64,000 nucleotides of DNA from an uncultured Oscillospiraceae bacterium. Lineage in GTDB: Bacteria > Bacillota > Clostridia > Oscillospirales > Acutalibacteraceae. The stretch is from the NCBI GenBank assembly GCA_900539855.1, contig UQDO01000003.1:1-64000 (forward strand). Reading direction: 5' to 3'. Positions 59,601 to 64,000 of the stretch are shown here, one piece after another (positions within the stretch are counted from its first letter, which is position 1; each line of letters begins with the position of its first letter). A program made the translations under genes and the position numbers. The notes beneath the pieces were generated by a model. The model searched no databases and had not been told where the DNA came from. It saw only the letters and a list, made by a program, of their open reading frames with translations.

Positions 59601-61385
59601 ATGCTCCAACTCAAATGGGTATGGAAAAACATGGAGGGAAAACGGCGGTTTTTTATAATAGGCATGCTGCTGTCGGTTGTTACAAGCGCCATGACGGTCA
59701 TAACGCCTAAGCTGACACAGTTGCTTATAGACGACGTTTTCCGGGGCAGCATGGAGGCACATATTTTTATAAATATCATAGCGATAATGATACTTGTAAA
59801 ATTAATACGGTCATGCATGCGCTACCTTATGGTAAACTGCCTCGAAATATCGTCACAAAAGGTGCTTGTTACTATAGAAAGGGCAATGTTCGCCAACTTG
59901 GTAACTCAGGAACCGGAGTTTTTTGACCGCAACCGCACCGGTGATATAATATCACGCGCCACAGGCGACCTTGATTACATACGCCATGTGGTAGCATGGA
60001 TATCATACACGTTTGTGGATTCGGTTGTGATGCTGCTGAGTGCTATCATAATGCTCAGCACCATGCATATAGGACTTACCGTGTCAATGCTTATAATAAC
60101 CCCGCTTATCGGAATTATGGCATGGAGATATGCAAAATATATACGTCCGTTTTATGTGACGCTGAGAAACAAAAATGCCTACATAAACACCGTGGCGCAG
60201 GAAAACATCGCCGGAAACCGCGTTGTAAAGGCGTTTGCGCGTGAGGAATTTGAAAAGGAAAAGTTCAAAGCGTGCTGTGAGGACAGCATGGACTGCACGA
60301 TAAATATTGCGGTAAAGCATCAGATATTCGCGCAGACGCTCTCGTTTATAACCGATATGCTGGGAGTCATATTGATAGTGCTTGGCGGCTATTTTGTTAT
60401 AACCTCCGGCGGCAAGGAAGGTGTGTGGCAGCTGACATTGGGTGAGCTTGCTGCATTCTCCAGCATGAGAAATATGCTCGCAAATCCGCTCAAAAGCCTT
60501 GGAACGGTCATAAACGACCTTCAGAGGTTCATGGCTTCAGCCGACAAGGTGATGGAGATATTCTACAGCCACCCCATAATACACGACCGTAACGACTGCG
60601 TCGATACCGAAAAGCGCCTTGAGGGACGGATAAAATTCGATCATGTTTCGTTTTCCTACGGCGACCGTAAGGTGTTCAACGATATAAGTTTTGAGATCGA
60701 GCCGGGCGAGACCGTAGCGATAATGGGACCCACCGGTTCCGGTAAAACCGCACTTGTCAATCTGCTTTGCAGAATGTATGAGCCTGACAGCGGTCACATA
60801 TATATCGACGGCACCGATTTACATATGTGGAAGCTGTCAAAGCTGCACAGCTCGATAGGCGTTGCCATGCAGGACGTTTTTCTGTTCTCGGATACCATTA
60901 AGGGCAACATAGCATACGGTGCTCCAGACATGGAGGAAAGCGACATTGAGGAGTATTCAAAGGTCGCAGACGCGCATGAGTTTATAGACGGACTGGATGA
61001 AAAATACGAAACAATAGTAGGCGAGCGCGGAGTGGGCTTGTCGGGCGGACAGAAGCAGAGAATATCGCTCGCGAGGGCGCTTGCCGTAAAGCCGCCTATA
61101 CTTGTGCTCGACGATACGACCTCTGCCGTCGACATGGAGACCGAAAAGCGAATACAGGATGCGCTGGAGGCGCTTGACTTCGACTGCACCAAAATAATAA
61201 TCGCACAGCGCATATCATCGGTAAGACGCGCAAACCGAATATTCATCTTAAACGGCGGACGGCTTGAGATCGGCACACACGAATCGCTGTCGTCAAGACC
61301 CGGCTACTACCGTGAGATATGCCGGCTGCAGAACGTTTCTGATCTGCCGGTCATAGAGGGTGAAAAGGAGGTGCTTTCGCAGTGA
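59601..61385 (+). CDS. heterodimeric ABC exporter subunit 1 (degenerate ATPase site)
   Basis: 594 aa, MdlB/BmrC-like: six membrane segments, then an ATPase with Walker A GPTGSGKTA, canonical signature LSGGQ, but Walker B reads LVLDDTTSAVD, with Asp replacing the catalytic Glu. Strong GGGAGGGG site. Overlaps subunit 2 by four nt. The pair forms a multidrug-type heterodimer; substrate unknown. Confidence 0.93.
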   Translation: MLQLKWVWKNMEGKRRFFIIGMLLSVVTSAMTVITPKLTQLLIDDVFRGSMEAHIFINIIAIMILVKLIRSCMRYLMVNCLEISSQKVLVTIERAMFANLVTQEPEFFDRNRTGDIISRATGDLDYIRHVVAWISYTFVDSVVMLLSAIIMLSTMHIGLTVSMLIITPLIGIMAWRYAKYIRPFYVTLRNKNAYINTVAQENIAGNRVVKAFAREEFEKEKFKACCEDSMDCTINIAVKHQIFAQTLSFITDMLGVILIVLGGYFVITSGGKEGVWQLTLGELAAFSSMRNMLANPLKSLGTVINDLQRFMASADKVMEIFYSHPIIHDRNDCVDTEKRLEGRIKFDHVSFSYGDRKVFNDISFEIEPGETVAIMGPTGSGKTALVNLLCRMYEPDSGHIYIDGTDLHMWKLSKLHSSIGVAMQDVFLFSDTIKGNIAYGAPDMEESDIEEYSKVADAHEFIDGLDEKYETIVGERGVGLSGGQKQRISLARALAVKPPILVLDDTTSAVDMETEKRIQDALEALDFDCTKIIIAQRISSVRRANRIFILNGGRLEIGTHESLSSRPGYYREICRLQNVSDLPVIEGEKEVLSQ

Positions 61386-63214
61386 GTGAAAACAAAAATG
61401 CTGCTGTAAAGCACGGCATAGAGCGCAATACATACGGTGTTGACGAAAGGCTTGAGCAGTCCTTTAACTTTTCGCACATGAAGCGCAGCCTTGCATATGT
61501 CAAAAAGTATTCCGGCAAAATGGCTCTGGCACTGCTGCTTGCCGTGTTTGCGACCATATTCACGCTGCTCGGACCGCAGATAATAAGCAAAGCCATAGAC
61601 AACGGCATGACCGAGGGCGGCAGCCGCTACGGCGATATGAAGTACCTTATAATATTAGGCGCTTTGTACCTTTTCTGCATGGTGGCGTCGTCGGCGCTTA
61701 CAGCGGTGCGCGTTGTCATCATCTCAAAGATCGGTCAGAACATAGTGCTTGATATCAGAAACGATCTGTTTGCACATTTGCAGGAGCTTCCGTTTTCTTA
61801 CTATGACTCAAGACCGCTCGGTAAAATACTGGTCAGGGTCACAAGCTACGTCGGCGCGGTGTCGGATATGCTGTCAAACGGTATATTCAACGCCATAATA
61901 GATGTTATAACGCTTGCGATCATAGCGATATTCATGGTGACTACCAGCCCGACGCTTACCATACCGGTGCTCTGCGGTCTGCCGCTGCTCGTGACCGTTC
62001 TTGTTATAACCAAACCGGCTCAGCGAAAAGCGCATCAGAACATGTCCAATAAAAAATCCAACCTTACGGCATATACCTGTGAAAACATTGAGGGCGTAAG
62101 GGTCACCGAAATGTTCGACCGCGAAGAGAAAAACCGTGAGATATATGAGGACCTTACAGAAAAATACAGCAGGTCGTGGATCAAGGCGATAAGGATACAG
62201 GCACTTATCCCTAATGCCACCGAGAATATTTCACACTGGTCGCAGCTTGGCGTTTACGCGCTGGCTTTCCTCATATTCACGCCGGGTAATGTAAATATAG
62301 GTGTCATAATCGCCATGGCGAGCTACGCGGCACGCTTCTGGTCGCCTATATCCAATCTTGCAACGGTATATAATTCGCTTATCAATTCAATGGCGTACCT
62401 TGAAAGAATATTTGAGACCATGGACTATCCTTCCGATATTGCCGATAAAGACGGAGCAGTGGCTCTGCCTGAAATAAACGGCGATGTGAAATTCTCGCAT
62501 GTCACATTCGGCTATATAAAGGATGAACCTGTGCTGCGTGATCTTAATTTCAGCGTAAGGGCAGGACAGTCCATAGCGCTTGTGGGTCCTACCGGTGCAG
62601 GAAAATCGACCATAGTGAGCCTTATCAGCCGCTTCTATGACGTAAACGACGGCGCCGTGACGATAGACGGCTTTGACGTGAGGGATGTTACGCTTCATTC
62701 ACTGCGAAGCCAGATGGGCATAATGCTTCAGGATCCCTTCATCTTTTCGGGAACTATAGAGGACAACATCCGCTACGGCAAGCTTGACGCCACCGAGGAA
62801 GAAATAATAGCCGCAGCAAAGGCGGTAAGGGCGCATGACTTTATAGTGTCGCTGCCAAAGGGCTATAAAACCGAGGTAAGGGAACGCGGAAGCGGTCTGT
62901 CCCAGGGACAAAAGCAGCTCATATCGCTCGCAAGAACGCTCATAGGCGATCCGAGGATACTTGTGCTTGACGAGGCGACCTCAAGCGTTGACGCGCGCAC
63001 CGAAAAGCTGCTGCAGGCTGCGGTTGACCGCCTTATGGAAGGCAGAACTTCATTCATAGTAGCACACAGACTGTCAACGATACAAAAGTGTGACCGCATA
63101 ATGTTCATATCGGACGGCGGCATTGCCGAGAGCGGAACGCACGAGGAGCTGCTGCAAAGAAAGGGTAGATATTACGAGCTTTATACCGCGCAGAGCCTTG
63201 TGGAAAATGCGTGA
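61382..63214 (+). CDS. heterodimeric ABC exporter subunit 2 (catalytic Walker B)
   Basis: 610 aa partner of the preceding protein: membrane region about 40-330, Walker A GPTGAGKST, Walker B LVLDEATSSVD with the catalytic Glu, but a degenerate signature LSQGQ. Together with subunit 1 this gives one active and one degenerate ATP site, the asymmetric pattern known from TM287/288 and BmrCD. Confidence 0.93.
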   Translation: MSENKNAAVKHGIERNTYGVDERLEQSFNFSHMKRSLAYVKKYSGKMALALLLAVFATIFTLLGPQIISKAIDNGMTEGGSRYGDMKYLIILGALYLFCMVASSALTAVRVVIISKIGQNIVLDIRNDLFAHLQELPFSYYDSRPLGKILVRVTSYVGAVSDMLSNGIFNAIIDVITLAIIAIFMVTTSPTLTIPVLCGLPLLVTVLVITKPAQRKAHQNMSNKKSNLTAYTCENIEGVRVTEMFDREEKNREIYEDLTEKYSRSWIKAIRIQALIPNATENISHWSQLGVYALAFLIFTPGNVNIGVIIAMASYAARFWSPISNLATVYNSLINSMAYLERIFETMDYPSDIADKDGAVALPEINGDVKFSHVTFGYIKDEPVLRDLNFSVRAGQSIALVGPTGAGKSTIVSLISRFYDVNDGAVTIDGFDVRDVTLHSLRSQMGIMLQDPFIFSGTIEDNIRYGKLDATEEEIIAAAKAVRAHDFIVSLPKGYKTEVRERGSGLSQGQKQLISLARTLIGDPRILVLDEATSSVDARTEKLLQAAVDRLMEGRTSFIVAHRLSTIQKCDRIMFISDGGIAESGTHEELLQRKGRYYELYTAQSLVENA

Positions 63215-63243
63215 CCGGTATATAGTCCATAAGGGGAAATACC

Positions 63244-64000
63244 ATGAATCAAACTACAAATATCAACAGCGGTTGGAGCTTTTGTCTCGGTGATATTTAT
63301 GACGCCGAAAAAGCGGAAAGGGTCTGCCTGCCGCATTCTGTAAAGCTGACGCCGCAGAATTCAAGCGGCTGCCGCAATTATCAAGGGAAATGCGTCTACA
63401 GAAAAATGCTTTTTGTGCCGGACGATCTTAAAGGCAAAAAACTGTTTCTGACTTTTGAGGGAGCAATGGGTGTTGCCGTTCTCAATATAAACGGCAGTGA
63501 GGTCTCAAGGCACACCTGTGGATATACTCCGTTTGTGACCGATATAACCGACAGCGTCGTGTTCGGCGATGAGAATGATGTTTTGATAAGCCTTGACAAC
63601 AGCGACAATAAGGATCATCCGCCGGGAAAACCGCAGTCCGGTCTTGACTTTTCCTATGACGGCGGACTGTACAGGGATGCCTCGCTTACTGTATGTGAGT
63701 CCGTTTATGTGACCGATCCTCTGCTTGCAAACGAGGTCGCGGGCGGCGGTATATTCGTCCGGTTTGAAAATGTTACCGAAGCGGCTGCCGACGTTATCGT
63801 AAAGGTGCATGTTAAAAATGAGTACGACAGTCATCGCAAAGTGTCACTGACAGCCGATCTGTCGTATAAAGGAAAAAGCGCCGGCAGCTTTTCGCTGGAC
63901 AGCGATATAGGCGGAGGTGAGTCACGGTATTTTGAAGGCACAATCACCGTTAAAGAGCCAAGACTGTGGAGCGTCGACTCGCCGCAGCTTTACACCCTTA
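63244..64000 (+). CDS. glycoside hydrolase family 2 enzyme, 5' part (runs off the window)
   Basis: About 252 codons are visible. After MNQTTNINSGWSFCLG the sequence gives the GH2 sugar-binding domain (RKMLFVPDDLKGKKLFLTFEGAMGVAVLNINGSEV, then GYTPFVTDIT and DFSYDGGLYRDASL) and the start of the Ig-like domain ending at WSVDSPQLYTL. The catalytic barrel lies beyond 64000. Likely beta-galactosidase or beta-glucuronidase type; no signal peptide. AAGGGG precedes the ATG. Fits the glycan-use theme of the region. Confidence 0.9.
   Translation, partial: MNQTTNINSGWSFCLGDIYDAEKAERVCLPHSVKLTPQNSSGCRNYQGKCVYRKMLFVPDDLKGKKLFLTFEGAMGVAVLNINGSEVSRHTCGYTPFVTDITDSVVFGDENDVLISLDNSDNKDHPPGKPQSGLDFSYDGGLYRDASLTVCESVYVTDPLLANEVAGGGIFVRFENVTEAAADVIVKVHVKNEYDSHRKVSLTADLSYKGKSAGSFSLDSDIGGGESRYFEGTITVKEPRLWSVDSPQLYTL

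Overview
Organism. The window looks like the chromosome of a spore-forming, anaerobic, plant-glycan-using clostridium, most likely a gut Oscillospirales/Ruminococcaceae relative (inference). The evidence is SpoIIID, a standalone AICAR transformylase with a PurO-type IMP cyclohydrolase, DUF421/DUF4363, QueH, a DUF951-prfA overlap, many GTG/TTG starts, GH2/GH16/GH30 enzymes with the Entner-Doudoroff kdgA-kdgK pair, and MITE-like repeats of a kind common in these bacteria. Base composition is roughly balanced. I see no rRNA, tRNA, CRISPR array or origin.

Layout. 0.2-2.6 kb: unknown protein, membrane diguanylate cyclase, C_GCAxxG_C_C protein. 2.8-7.4 kb (minus): an Amidase_3 enzyme with a degenerate GHL10-like N-terminal half, behind a GHL10/DUF187 protein. 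7.5-10.2 kb: DUF1294, FMN riboswitch-ribU, SAM-I riboswitch-metK. 10.4-13.4 kb: spoIIID, DUF1003, a PucR-type regulator, hsp20. 13.5-24.9 kb (minus): a complete de novo purine operon purE-C-F-M-N-O-AICARFT-D-L behind a ZTP riboswitch/terminator. 25-29 kb: GH16, queH, orphan mazF and unknowns. 28.8-30 kb: a divergent Xre-repressor/sigma4-like pair around four copies of one operator. 30-33.3 kb: rpmH-rnpA-yidD-yidC-jag. 33.4-39.3 kb: DUF951, prfA, tsaC/sua5, coaE, lytic transglycosylase, M18 peptidase, an E2-like pseudo-acyltransferase. 39.7-42.7 kb: VanRS-like two-component system, DUF421, DUF4363. 43.4-50.9 kb: S1-domain protein and a compact phage head cassette (TerS, TerL, portal, protease, cement-like, capsid, three connector-like genes) with no tail, lysis, replication or integrase genes. 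51-64 kb: DUF305, GH30, DUF1653, ABC exporter, IclR/kdgA/kdgK with a palindromic operator, UbiX-like flavoprotein, a two-gene TSUP permease, a heterodimeric ABC exporter with an unassigned operator, and the start of a GH2 enzyme cut by the window edge.

Repeats and most interesting signals. Five repeat-bearing intergenic regions are all convergent. Four carry an AT-rich inverted-repeat end (TAAACTAAAATTTA type) followed 19-24 nt later by a GGCAGG hairpin. Two carry a near-identical 61-nt palindrome nested in the loop of such a hairpin. One AT-rich element holds a second MITE with perfect 22-bp ends. A chain of perfect hairpins at 42.9-43.2 kb is bracketed by a direct repeat. The best candidates for something undescribed are the tail-less head cassette, the four-operator regulatory island and the convergent-junction repeat family.
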